From an uncultured Prevotella sp. (lineage in GTDB: Bacteria > Bacteroidota > Bacteroidia > Bacteroidales > Bacteroidaceae), in assembly GCA_900315955.1 (NCBI GenBank), contig ONBC01000009.1, positions 1 to 43,496 on the forward strand: 43,496 nucleotides of DNA. The letters run 5' to 3'. The position numbers and the translations under genes are program-made. Of the stretch, positions 32,347-41,261 are shown piece after piece. Within the stretch, counting starts at the first letter, position 1. Each line of letters opens with the position of its first letter. Below the pieces are notes generated by a model that ran no database searches, was not told the origin of the DNA, and was given only the letters and a program-made list of their open reading frames with translations.

Positions 32347-33618
32347 ATGCTGTACTATTTATTTAGATTTCTTGAGCAGTTCGGCATCTCAGGATCCGGC
32401 ATGTGGAGCTACATCTCCTTCCGGGCTCTGTTGGCGCTCATTCTGTCGCTCATTATCTCAGCTTGGTTCGGAGAGAAGTTCATCAAGTTCTTGAAGAGCA
32501 AGCAGATCACGGAGACGCAGCGCGACGCTAAGATCGACCCGTTCGGCGTCAAGAAGATCGGGGTGCCGTCGATGGGTGGTGTCATCATCATCGTCTCCAT
32601 CCTCATCCCTGTGCTGCTCCTCGGCCGACTGAGGAACATCTATCTCATCCTGATGATCATCACTACGGTGTGGCTCGGCTTCCTCGGAGGCTTGGACGAC
32701 TTTATCAAGATCTTCCGACGCAACAAGGAAGGCTTGAAGGGCAAGTACAAGATCGTGGGTCAGGTCTCTATCGGTCTCATCGTCGGTCTCGTGCTTTGGG
32801 CTTCGCCCGACGTGAAGATGAACGAGAATTTGACGGTCCAGCGTCAAAACGGTCAGGAGGTCGTGGTCAAGCACCGTGCCGTGGCACACAAGTCGCTCAA
32901 GACGACAATCCCGTTTGTCAAAGGTCATAACCTCGACTATTCACGCATCATGTCGTTCTGCGGCAAGTATAAGACCGCTGCCGGATGGATTTTGTTCGTC
33001 ATCATGACCATCCTCGTCGTCACTGCCGTCAGCAATGGAGCCAACCTCAACGATGGTATGGACGGCATGTGCGCGGGCAACTCGGCGATTATAGGCGTGG
33101 CGTTGGGAATCCTCGCCTATGTGAGCTCGCATATGCAGTTTGCCGCCTATCTGAACATCATGTATATCCCCGGCTCGCAGGAGCTTGTGGTGTTTATGTG
33201 TGCTTTTGTCGGAGCGCTCATTGGCTTCCTGTGGTATAATGCTTATCCCGCCCAGGTCTTCATGGGCGATACCGGCAGTCTCACGATCGGTGGTATCATC
33301 GGTGTGTGTGCCGTCATCATCCATAAGGAACTGCTGCTGCCGATACTCTGTGGCATCTTCTTCGTGGAGAGCCTTTCGGTGATCGTGCAGGTTTGGTATT
33401 ACAAACTCGGTAAGCGCAAAGGTGTCAAGCAGCGCATCTTCAAGCGTACGCCGATACACGACAACTTCCGTGTCACTCCTGAGCAGCTTGACCCCGACTG
33501 CAAGTATCTTATCAAGAGTCCGCGCTCGCCGAAGCATGAGTCGAAAATTACGATCAGGTTCTGGATCATTACGATCATCCTTGCAGCCCTGACCATCATC
33601 ACATTGAAGATAAGATAA
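32347..33618 (+). CDS. mraY: Phospho-N-acetylmuramoyl-pentapeptide-transferase
   Basis: A 423-residue polytopic membrane enzyme that transfers phospho-MurNAc-pentapeptide to undecaprenyl phosphate, giving lipid I. The conserved motifs are visible: GGVIIIV and FLGGLDDFIKIF (aspartate-rich active site), NLNDGMDGMCAG and AYPAQVFMGDTGSL (second Asp site), and a C-terminal RTPIHDNF. The length exceeds the ~360 of E. coli because of an insertion (about residues 155-205) common to Bacteroidota MraY. The start ATG is 2 bases after the right heptad array. Confidence 0.96.
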   Translation: MLYYLFRFLEQFGISGSGMWSYISFRALLALILSLIISAWFGEKFIKFLKSKQITETQRDAKIDPFGVKKIGVPSMGGVIIIVSILIPVLLLGRLRNIYLILMIITTVWLGFLGGLDDFIKIFRRNKEGLKGKYKIVGQVSIGLIVGLVLWASPDVKMNENLTVQRQNGQEVVVKHRAVAHKSLKTTIPFVKGHNLDYSRIMSFCGKYKTAAGWILFVIMTILVVTAVSNGANLNDGMDGMCAGNSAIIGVALGILAYVSSHMQFAAYLNIMYIPGSQELVVFMCAFVGALIGFLWYNAYPAQVFMGDTGSLTIGGIIGVCAVIIHKELLLPILCGIFFVESLSVIVQVWYYKLGKRKGVKQRIFKRTPIHDNFRVTPEQLDPDCKYLIKSPRSPKHESKITIRFWIITIILAALTIITLKIR

Positions 33619-33624
33619 TGATAT

Positions 33625-33648
33625 AGAAGTCCGGACTTCCGGACTTCT
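33625..33648. repeat. Intergenic hairpin element, copy 2
   Basis: AGAAGTCCGG / CCGGACTTCT form a perfect 10-bp stem with an ACTT loop. It begins 6 bases after the mraY stop and ends 21 bases before the murD ATG, matching copy 1 at 8555-8578 in sequence and placement. The stem ends differ (A-T here, G-C there) yet still pair. Confidence 0.8.
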
Positions 33649-33669
33649 AAAGAAAATAGAACGTAAAAC

Positions 33670-35001
33670 ATGAAACGCATAGTAGTTTTAGGAGCTGGAG
33701 AGAGCGGCGCAGGTGCCGCTGTCTTAGCCAAGAAAGAAGGTTTCGATGTATTCGTTTCCGATACGTCGAAGATTAAGGACAACTATAAGAAGCTGCTCGA
33801 CGACCACGGCATTGAGTGGGAGGAAGGGCATCACACGGAGGAGAAGATTCTCAACGCCGATGAGGTCATCAAGAGCCCGGGCATTCCTAAGGAGGCTCCG
33901 ATGATTCAGAAGCTCATGAAGCAGGGAACACACATCATCAGCGAGATTGAGTTTGCGGGACGCTACACGCACTCAAAGATGATCTGTATCACCGGCTCCA
34001 ACGGCAAGACGACAACGACCTCGCTCATCTACCACATCTTTAAGAAAGCAGGCTACGATGCCGGACTGGCCGGTAACATCGGCCGCAGCCTTGCGCTTCA
34101 GGTAGCAGAAGATCCGCACGAGTACTATATCATCGAGCTCAGTTCTTTCCAGCTTGACAACATGTACGACTTCCGCGCCAACATCGCCATCCTGCTCAAC
34201 ATCACGCCCGATCATCTTGACCGCTATGACTTTAAGTTTGAGAACTATGCCGATGCCAAGATGCGCATCACACAGAACCAGACGAAGGAAGACAGCTTCA
34301 TCTTCTGGAACGATGACCCCGTCATCAAGAAGGAGATGGAGAAGTTTGACATCCACGCTGTGCTGTGCCCGTTCTCAGAAATTAAGGAGGACGCGTCCGT
34401 GGCTTACATCGAGCAGGGCGAGTATAAGCTCGAATACCCCACTCCGTTCAACATGGAGCAGGAGGAGCTGTCGCTTACCGGCAAGCATAATCTCTATAAC
34501 AGTCTTGCCGCCGGTCTTGCCGCCAACATCAGCGGCATCAAGAAAGACATCATCCGCAAGAGTCTCAGCGACTTCCCCGGTGTGGAGCATCGCCTGGAAA
34601 AGGTGTGCAAGGTCGGGGGCGTACAGTATATCAACGACTCTAAAGCAACGAATGTCGATGCCTGCTGGTATGCGTTGGAGAGCATGAAGACCCCGACAAT
34701 TCTCATTCTCGGCGGAAAGGATAAAGGCAACGACTACAGCCATATCTTTGACCTCGTGAAGCAGAAATGTGCAGGTCTCGTTTACCTTGGTGCCGACAAT
34801 ACAAAGCTGCACAAGAACTTCGACTCCTTCGGTATTTCCGTGCGCGACACCCACAACATGAAGGACTGTGTCCAGGCTTGCTACGAGATGGCTAAGCCGG
34901 GAGAGACCGTGCTGCTGTCACCTTGCTGCGCTTCCTTTGACCTTTTCAAGAACATGGAGGACAGAGGTACACAGTTTAAGGATCTGGTTAGAAAACTGTA
35001 A
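33670..35001 (+). CDS. murD: UDP-N-acetylmuramoylalanine--D-glutamate ligase
   Basis: A 443-residue Mur ligase adding D-glutamate to UDP-MurNAc-L-Ala. N-terminal UDP-binding Rossmann part starts IVVLGAGESGAGAAVLA; ITGSNGKTTTTSL is the ATP loop; ELSSFQLDNMYDFRANIAILLNITPDHLDRY covers the substrate/metal region; NDSKATNVDA and LILGGKDKG are in the C-terminal domain. Length is standard. Preceded by the hairpin element and followed 23 bases later by ftsW. Confidence 0.97.
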   Translation: MKRIVVLGAGESGAGAAVLAKKEGFDVFVSDTSKIKDNYKKLLDDHGIEWEEGHHTEEKILNADEVIKSPGIPKEAPMIQKLMKQGTHIISEIEFAGRYTHSKMICITGSNGKTTTTSLIYHIFKKAGYDAGLAGNIGRSLALQVAEDPHEYYIIELSSFQLDNMYDFRANIAILLNITPDHLDRYDFKFENYADAKMRITQNQTKEDSFIFWNDDPVIKKEMEKFDIHAVLCPFSEIKEDASVAYIEQGEYKLEYPTPFNMEQEELSLTGKHNLYNSLAAGLAANISGIKKDIIRKSLSDFPGVEHRLEKVCKVGGVQYINDSKATNVDACWYALESMKTPTILILGGKDKGNDYSHIFDLVKQKCAGLVYLGADNTKLHKNFDSFGISVRDTHNMKDCVQACYEMAKPGETVLLSPCCASFDLFKNMEDRGTQFKDLVRKL

Positions 35002-35024
35002 AGCGCGAGAGGAGGAAACAGTGC

Positions 35025-36347
35025 ATGAATAAACGTCTCAGTGCTATCTTCAAGGGTGACAAGGTCATCTGGATGGTATTCTTCTTCCTGTGTCTTGTCA
35101 GCATCATTGAGGTGTTCTCGGCTTCGTCGGCGTTGACTTATAAGACCGGAAACTATCTTGGCCCGGTGAGCAAACATATAGGTCTCCTGAGTATCGGAGT
35201 TTTCTTGATGCTTGTCACCCTGAACATTAAGTGCCGCTATTTCAAGCTTCTCACGCCTATCGCGCTCGGTCTGTCGTGGATCACGTTGCTTATCGCATTG
35301 TTGGCCGGACACACGGTCAATGGAGCAGGACGATGGATCCCGATCTTGGGTTTCCAGTTCCAGCCATCAGAGATAGCTAAAGGAACAATGGTGCTCGCTA
35401 CGGCGCAGGTTCTCAGTGCGATGCAGACCGATCACGGAGCAGACCGGCATGCCTTCAGGTATATCGTCATCGTTTGGCTTACCATCGTGCCGTTGATTAT
35501 GCTTGAAAACTTGTCTACGGCTGCCCTGTTGAGTGTTGTCGTCTTCCTGATGATGATTATCGGACGAGTGCCGGCAAGGCAACTGATGAAAGTGGTGGCG
35601 GGTGTTGTCGTTGTCGTTGTGCTCGCCATCTCTTCTGTGATGGCTTTCGGAGATGAGAAAGAAGCGCAAGACACTCAGCAGGCCATGACCGAAACCGTGG
35701 CAAAGAACGGAAAGACTGTACAGAAGAAGAAACACGGTGGATTGCTCCACCGTATGGGGACGTGGAAAGCGCGTATCTACAACTTCATGGACAATAAATA
35801 TGTGCCGCCAGAGAAAGTGGATCTCGACAAGGATGCACAGACATCTTATTCCAACATCGCCATCGCCTCAAGCAGTTTCATCGGCAAGGGTCCCGGCAAC
35901 AGTGAGGAGCGCGACTTCCTGCCACAGGCATTCTCCGACTATATCTATGCCATCATCATAGAGGAAACGGGGCTGCTCGGCGCTTTCCTTGTGGCGATGC
36001 TGTATATCATCCTGCTTTTCCGTACGGGACGAATAGCGAACCGATGCGAGAACAACTTCCCTGCTTTCCTTGCCATGGGACTGGCTTTGCTGCTGGTTGT
36101 CCAGGCGCTGTTCAACATGTGTGTGGCCGTAGGTATCGTGCCGGTCACGGGACAGCCGCTCCCCCTCGTCAGTAAGGGTGGTACGTCGAGTATTATCAAC
36201 TGCGTCTATATCGGCGTTATACTAAGCGTCAGCAGAACGGCAAAAAAGAACGCTGACGACGGCAAGGACACTGTCGCGCCTGCTGCCGCAGAAACCATAA
36301 CGGCAGAGAGCGGGCAAAAGGCACAACAACAGCCACCCCAGAAATAA
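35025..36347 (+). CDS. ftsW: SEDS-family septal peptidoglycan polymerase
   Basis: A 440-residue polytopic SEDS protein that polymerises lipid II into septal glycan together with FtsI. About ten membrane segments are seen, starting VIWMVFFFLCLVSIIEVFSASSAL. The SEDS hallmark stretch GAGRWIPILGFQFQPSEIAKG and the later PVTGQPLPLVSKGGTSSI are intact. A large hydrophilic loop (about residues 205-280) rich in K/E/Q separates the halves, and the C-terminus adds ~40 polar residues. Partner FtsI is encoded in the same cluster. Confidence 0.95.
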   Translation: MNKRLSAIFKGDKVIWMVFFFLCLVSIIEVFSASSALTYKTGNYLGPVSKHIGLLSIGVFLMLVTLNIKCRYFKLLTPIALGLSWITLLIALLAGHTVNGAGRWIPILGFQFQPSEIAKGTMVLATAQVLSAMQTDHGADRHAFRYIVIVWLTIVPLIMLENLSTAALLSVVVFLMMIIGRVPARQLMKVVAGVVVVVVLAISSVMAFGDEKEAQDTQQAMTETVAKNGKTVQKKKHGGLLHRMGTWKARIYNFMDNKYVPPEKVDLDKDAQTSYSNIAIASSSFIGKGPGNSEERDFLPQAFSDYIYAIIIEETGLLGAFLVAMLYIILLFRTGRIANRCENNFPAFLAMGLALLLVVQALFNMCVAVGIVPVTGQPLPLVSKGGTSSIINCVYIGVILSVSRTAKKNADDGKDTVAPAAAETITAESGQKAQQQPPQK

Positions 36348-36385
36348 TTTAGGGGAATATTAGGCACAATAAGAAAAAAAATGAT

Positions 36386-36393
36386 TACTTTTG
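36386..36393 (+). promoter_or_regulatory. Possible internal promoter before murG
   Basis: TACTTTTG fits the -7 consensus, 45 bases before the murG ATG. No -33 match. It is followed by two copies of a 13-base repeat, GAAATAAAGCAAA, at 36396-36408 and 36426-36438, the second directly abutting the ATG. Confidence 0.4.
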
Positions 36394-36438
36394 CGGAAAT
36401 AAAGCAAATTGGGTAGTTTCGCCCAGAAATAAAGCAAA

Positions 36439-37548
36439 ATGGAAAAAGAGCTTAGAGTAATTGTCAGTGGAGGAGGTACCGGCGGACATATCTTTCCCGC
36501 CATCAGTATAGCCAACGCCATCAAGGCCAAGCATCCTGAGGCTAAGATCCTTTTCGTAGGCGCTTTGGGACGTATGGAGATGCAGCGCGTGCCACAGGCA
36601 GGCTACGAGATCAAAGGGCTTCCCGTGAGGGGACTCGTGCGTCCTGTTTATTCGCTGAAGAACATCAGTGTTGCTATCGACTTCCTGCGCAGCAAGTTCC
36701 TGGCAAAACGGATTGTCCGAACTTTCAAGCCTGATGTGGCGGTTGGAGTGGGTGGATACGCCAGTGCGGCCGCCCTCGACGCAGCTCATAGCCTTGGCGT
36801 GCCTTGCTTGATCCAGGAGCAGAACTCTTACGCCGGCAAAACCAATAAAATGCTTGCTGCGAAAGTGCAGAAGATATGTGTGGCTTACAATGGCATGGAG
36901 CGGTTCTTTCCCTCTGAGAAAATCATAATGACCGGTAACCCCGTGCGGCAAAATGTAGTCAATGACACAATCTCTAAGGAGGATGCCCGTAAGCAGTTCG
37001 GTCTCGACCCCGACAAGAAAACTATCCTGCTCGTAGGAGGCAGTCTCGGTGCACGCACCATCAACGACAGCATGCGTCTGCATCTCGATGAGGTGAAGAA
37101 CGCCGGTGTGCAGTTTATCTGGCAGACAGGTAAATACTACAATGCGGAGATGAACAAGGCGGTGAAGAACTTTGGTGACATCCCCAATCTCAAAGTGCTC
37201 GACTTTATCACCGACATGGGGGCGGCTTACAATGCTGCCGACCTTGTTATCAGCCGTGCCGGAGCAAGTTCCATCAGTGAGTTCTGTCTTATTGGCAAGC
37301 CTGTGATCCTCGTTCCCAGTCCTAATGTGGCGGAAGATCATCAGACGAAGAATGCCATGGCGCTCGTCAACAAGGATGCTGCTGTCTACGTCAAGGATGC
37401 TGAGGCTCCTGACGTGTTGCTAAAGCGTGCCTTGGATATCGTGAACGATGACGCTAAGCTCAAGTCGCTCAGTGAGAATATTAAGAAGCTCGGCCTCCCT
37501 GACTCTGCTGACATCATCGCTGACGAAGTGCTCAAGCTCGTTCATTGA
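36439..37548 (+). CDS. murG: UDP-N-acetylglucosamine--MurNAc-(pentapeptide) pyrophosphoryl-undecaprenol GlcNAc transferase
   Basis: A 369-residue peripheral membrane glycosyltransferase making lipid II from lipid I. The N-terminal glycine-rich loop is SGGGTGGHIFPAI; VGVGGYASAAALDAA and LIQEQNSYAGKTNK are typical of the acceptor side; GGSLGARTIN and SRAGASSISEFCLIGKPVILVPSP form the UDP-GlcNAc site. Length is normal. A 91-base gap with a -7 box and a repeated 13-mer separates it from ftsW, unlike the tight spacing elsewhere in the cluster. Confidence 0.96.
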   Translation: MEKELRVIVSGGGTGGHIFPAISIANAIKAKHPEAKILFVGALGRMEMQRVPQAGYEIKGLPVRGLVRPVYSLKNISVAIDFLRSKFLAKRIVRTFKPDVAVGVGGYASAAALDAAHSLGVPCLIQEQNSYAGKTNKMLAAKVQKICVAYNGMERFFPSEKIIMTGNPVRQNVVNDTISKEDARKQFGLDPDKKTILLVGGSLGARTINDSMRLHLDEVKNAGVQFIWQTGKYYNAEMNKAVKNFGDIPNLKVLDFITDMGAAYNAADLVISRAGASSISEFCLIGKPVILVPSPNVAEDHQTKNAMALVNKDAAVYVKDAEAPDVLLKRALDIVNDDAKLKSLSENIKKLGLPDSADIIADEVLKLVH

Positions 37549-37582
37549 ACGCTTGCACCCTGTAATTGAAAATCAACAAGAA

Positions 37583-38962
37583 ATGGAACTCAAAGATATT
37601 AAAGCAGTCTATTTTATCGGTGCCGGTGGCATCGGTATGAGTGCTATTGCACGCTATTTCATTCACCGCGGTGTGGTTGTAGCAGGCTATGACCGTACAC
37701 CCTCCACCCTCACGAAGCAATTGGAGAAGGAAGGTATGCTCATCCATTATGATGAGAATATAGATGAGATTCCTCATGCTTGCCGAGACAAAGCTACATG
37801 CCTCGTTGTATATACGCCGGCCATCCCCGCTGCCCACAAGGAGCTGGTATGGTTTCGCGACAATGGTTTCGAGATTCAGAAGCGTGCTCAGGTGCTCGGC
37901 ATCCTGACGCGTACCCACAAGGGTCTTTGTGTCGCCGGTACGCACGGAAAGACCACAACATCGACGATGTGCGCACATATCATGCACCAGAGCCATGTCG
38001 ACTGCAACGCGTTTCTCGGCGGTATCTCCAAGAACTATGGAACGAACTATATTCTCTCTGATACCAGCGACTACGTGGTCATTGAGGCTGATGAGTTTGA
38101 CCGCTCCTTCCATTGGCTCCGCCCGTGGATGACTGTCATCACGGCAACCGACCCCGACCATCTCGACATCTATGGCACCAAGGAGGCTTATCTTGAGAGC
38201 TTCCGCCATTATACAGAGCTGATCCAGCCCGGAGGCGCACTCATCATCCATACCGATCTGGAGATGCAGCCTAACGTGCAGGAGGGTGTGAAGACCTATA
38301 CTTACAGCCGCGACAAGGGCGACTTCCATGCTGAGAACATCAAAATAGAGAACGGTGAAATAACATTCGATTTCATCTCGCCAAAAGGCAACATCACTGG
38401 CGTAAAGCTCGGTCAGCCTGTCCCCATCAATATTGAGAACGGTGTGGCTGCCATGGCAATGGCACAGCTCAACGGCTGCACGGACGAGGAGATCAAATAC
38501 GGCATGGAGACCTACCATGGCGTGGAGCGCCGCTTTGACTTCAAGATCCGCAACGACAAGCACGTGCTGCTCTCCGACTATGGCCATCATCCGAAGGAGA
38601 TCCTGCAGTCGGCCAAGAGCCTGCGCGAGCTCTACCCGAAGCGTAAGATCACGGCCATGTTCCAGCCGCATCTCTATACCCGCACGCGCGACTTCTACAA
38701 GGACTTCGCTGAGGCGCTGAGCCACTTCGATGAGGTCATCCTCACCGAGATCTACCCGGCGCGTGAGCAGCCTATTCCCGGTGTCACCTCGCAGCTTATC
38801 TACGATAATCTCAAACCGGGGGTGGAGAAGAGCCTCATCAGGAAGGATGAGGTGCTCGACCTGGTGAAGAGACGCGACTTCGACGTTCTTGTCATTCTTG
38901 GAGCCGGTGATCTCGACAATATGACACCTCAGATAGAGAAGATTATCAACGCAAAAAAATAA
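37583..38962 (+). CDS. murC: UDP-N-acetylmuramate--L-alanine ligase
   Basis: A 459-residue Mur ligase adding L-alanine to UDP-MurNAc. The start at 37583 (MELKDIKAVYFIGAGGIGMSAIAR) gives the usual N-terminal Rossmann motif; the longer open frame back to 37448 lies inside murG and is not used. The ATP loop is VAGTHGKTTTSTM; EADEFDRSFHWL and TDPDHLDIYGT and HPKEI follow, and the C-terminal domain has FQPHLYTRTRDFYKDFAEAL. Gap to murG is 34 bases. Confidence 0.96.
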   Translation: MELKDIKAVYFIGAGGIGMSAIARYFIHRGVVVAGYDRTPSTLTKQLEKEGMLIHYDENIDEIPHACRDKATCLVVYTPAIPAAHKELVWFRDNGFEIQKRAQVLGILTRTHKGLCVAGTHGKTTTSTMCAHIMHQSHVDCNAFLGGISKNYGTNYILSDTSDYVVIEADEFDRSFHWLRPWMTVITATDPDHLDIYGTKEAYLESFRHYTELIQPGGALIIHTDLEMQPNVQEGVKTYTYSRDKGDFHAENIKIENGEITFDFISPKGNITGVKLGQPVPINIENGVAAMAMAQLNGCTDEEIKYGMETYHGVERRFDFKIRNDKHVLLSDYGHHPKEILQSAKSLRELYPKRKITAMFQPHLYTRTRDFYKDFAEALSHFDEVILTEIYPAREQPIPGVTSQLIYDNLKPGVEKSLIRKDEVLDLVKRRDFDVLVILGAGDLDNMTPQIEKIINAKK

Positions 38963-38976
38963 GACCATAACAGCAG

Positions 38977-39771
38977 ATGCACCTCAACTGGAAAAGATTA
39001 TTACTTGTTGGCTGCGATATAGTGCTTGGCGCCTATATCGTCGTCGCTATGACGGCTTTTGACAGGCCCGAGAGCGAGAATACTGCCTGCACGCAAGTGG
39101 ATATCAATGTCCAGGACGAGGCTGTCAACGGTTTCATTTCTCCAAAGGAGATACGCAGTCGCCTCATCAAGTCTGATCTCTATCCGCTCAAGAAGACGCT
39201 GAAAAACATCAATACGCGAGAGATAGAGGATCAGCTCAAGCAGAGTCCGTTCATCAAGAATGCGCAATGCTACAAGACGCAGGACGGACACGTGTGGATC
39301 TCGCTTACTCAGCGCATGCCAACTTTGCATGTCATGGCTGCCAATGGCGATGACTATTATTTAGATGATGATCACCGTATTATGCCCAACTCCCGTTATA
39401 CGAGCAACCTCATCATCGCAACAGGTGCCATTGACCGATGGTTCGCACGAAACTATGTATCTTATCTCGCTGATGCTATCATGGCTAACGAGTTCTGGCA
39501 GAACCAGATTGTACAAATCAATGTGCTGCCAGACGGTGGAATTGAGCTCGTGCCGCGTGTCGGTGACAACATATTATATATAGGTCAGTTGCCACAAACC
39601 AAATACATCGCGCAGCGCAAGAAGCTCATCACCGATTATGCGAACCGAAAGATGGACAGACTGGAGAAGTTCTACAGATACGGGTTGTCGCAAGCCGGAT
39701 GGAATAAGTATTCTTATATCAATGTAGAGTTTGATAATCAGATCATTTGCAAGAAAAAGAAAACAGATTAA
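38977..39771 (+). CDS. ftsQ: Cell division protein FtsQ/DivIB
   Basis: A 264-residue bitopic protein. The N-terminal membrane segment is LLLVGCDIVLGAYIVVAMTAF; the periplasmic part has the POTRA/FtsQ pattern in which FISPKEIRSRLIK and LKNINTREIEDQLKQSPFIKNAQCYKTQDGHVWISLTQRMP represent the POTRA helix-strand and the beta domain, with YYLDDDHRIM after it. Its position between murC and ftsA is that of FtsQ in all dcw clusters. Sequence conservation of this family is low, so synteny carries part of the call. Confidence 0.9.
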   Translation: MHLNWKRLLLVGCDIVLGAYIVVAMTAFDRPESENTACTQVDINVQDEAVNGFISPKEIRSRLIKSDLYPLKKTLKNINTREIEDQLKQSPFIKNAQCYKTQDGHVWISLTQRMPTLHVMAANGDDYYLDDDHRIMPNSRYTSNLIIATGAIDRWFARNYVSYLADAIMANEFWQNQIVQINVLPDGGIELVPRVGDNILYIGQLPQTKYIAQRKKLITDYANRKMDRLEKFYRYGLSQAGWNKYSYINVEFDNQIICKKKKTD

Positions 39772-39786
39772 AGTAGATATATCCCA

Positions 39787-41202
39787 ATGGCAGAATTTAT
39801 CGTAGCAATCGAATTAGGATCATCGAAAATTACCGGCATAGCAGGAAGAAAGAACAAAGACGGAAGCATCAGCATTCTTGCTTTAGCTCAGGAAGAGGGT
39901 GAGGCCTGCATTCAAAAAGGTGTTGTTCGCAATATCGACAAGACTGTTCAAGCACTCTCCAACATTATTAAGAAGTTGGAGGTGACACTGAAGACGCGCA
40001 TCGCGCATGTTTATGTGGGCTTTGGAGGCCAGTCGATCATGAGTGTGAAGAACACCAATGTCAGGGAACTCTCGTCGGAAAGCGAGGTGACTCAGGAGAT
40101 GATCAATGAGCTCATGGATGCAAACAGGAGCATGCAGTATCCTGACAAGCAGATTCTTGATGCTGTCACTCAGGAATATAAGGTTGACAACCAGTATCAG
40201 GCTGAACCGCCTGTAGGTGTGCCGTGCAAGCGCCTTGAGGGTAATTTCCTCAACATCCTTTGCCGGAAGGAGTTCTACCGGAGACTGAAGAAATGCTTTG
40301 ATCAAGCCAACATCAGCATCCTTGATATGTATATTTCTCCGCTTGCGCTCGCTGACAGTATTCTTACCGATGCGGAGAAACGTGGAGGATGCGTGCTTGT
40401 TGACTTAGGTGCCGACACGACGACGGTCAGCGTTTATCATCGCAACATTCTCCGAAAGCTCACCGTCATACCATTGGGAAGCAGAAACATCACCAAGGAC
40501 ATAGCCTCGCTCCAGATGGAGGAAGAAGATGCTGAGAAGATGAAGCTCAAGTACGCTTGTGCCTATACAGATGCCAATGACATCGACCCGACGTTCACTT
40601 ACCCCATTGATAAGGAACGCTCCATTGACATGCCTAAGTTTGTAGACATTGTGGAGGCCCGCGTGCGAGAGATCATTGAGAACGTGAGAAGTCAGGTTCC
40701 CGACGAGTATGCCGACAAGCTTTTGGGAGGAATCATCCTTACCGGAGGCGGTAGCAATATGCGCAATACCGAGCGTGCTTTCCGTCTCTACACGCATATA
40801 GAAAAAATCAGAACCGCTAAGTTCGTCAACGAGACCATCAAGTCGAGCAATCCCATCGTCAACGCAAAGGACGGTCGGCTTTGCACCGTACTCGCTATCC
40901 TTGCCGAAGGAGACCAGAACTGTGCCGGAAACGACATCACCGGAGACCTCTTCGAACATCAGCAGCCCAAGCCTGCCACGCAGTCCGCACATCCTGTAGA
41001 TGTTCAACCGACTCCTAAACAGCCGGGCAGGGTCATTGAGGATACCGTAACCCCACAGCCTGCAACGGTTCAACCTGCTTCAAAGAATACGGAGAATAAA
41101 AAGGAGGAAGATGAAGTGGTGCCTAAAAAAACACATAAGTTCTTTAGCAAGTTATCCGATTTCTTCAGGAAAATGACGGAACCAGACGAAGAAGATAAAT
41201 AA
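39787..41202 (+). CDS. ftsA: Cell division protein FtsA
   Basis: A 471-residue actin-like protein that anchors FtsZ to the membrane. ATPase motifs: IVAIELGSSKITGIAG (phosphate 1), GGCVLVDLGADTTTVSVY (phosphate 2), and GGIILTGGGSNMRN (adenosine). The 1C (SHS2) insertion is around residues 85-165. A Pro/Thr/Gln-rich linker (about residues 390-445) leads to a C-terminal amphipathic helix (KFFSKLSDFFRKM) of the kind that binds membrane. Long linkers of this sort are usual in Bacteroidota FtsA. Confidence 0.96.
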   Translation: MAEFIVAIELGSSKITGIAGRKNKDGSISILALAQEEGEACIQKGVVRNIDKTVQALSNIIKKLEVTLKTRIAHVYVGFGGQSIMSVKNTNVRELSSESEVTQEMINELMDANRSMQYPDKQILDAVTQEYKVDNQYQAEPPVGVPCKRLEGNFLNILCRKEFYRRLKKCFDQANISILDMYISPLALADSILTDAEKRGGCVLVDLGADTTTVSVYHRNILRKLTVIPLGSRNITKDIASLQMEEEDAEKMKLKYACAYTDANDIDPTFTYPIDKERSIDMPKFVDIVEARVREIIENVRSQVPDEYADKLLGGIILTGGGSNMRNTERAFRLYTHIEKIRTAKFVNETIKSSNPIVNAKDGRLCTVLAILAEGDQNCAGNDITGDLFEHQQPKPATQSAHPVDVQPTPKQPGRVIEDTVTPQPATVQPASKNTENKKEEDEVVPKKTHKFFSKLSDFFRKMTEPDEEDK

Positions 41203-41261
41203 TCGGAAAAATCGCCGCGAGAATGTTGACTACGATATTAATCTCATAGATTGAAAGGATT

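Noticed and set aside
37448-37582. Upstream extension of murC within murG
   Set aside because: The extra 45 residues are out-of-frame murG sequence; the Rossmann motif follows the ATG at 37583 at the normal distance.
37532-38968. 478-codon open frame antisense to murC
   Set aside because: Shadow of murC, with no domain and no promoter or ribosome site.
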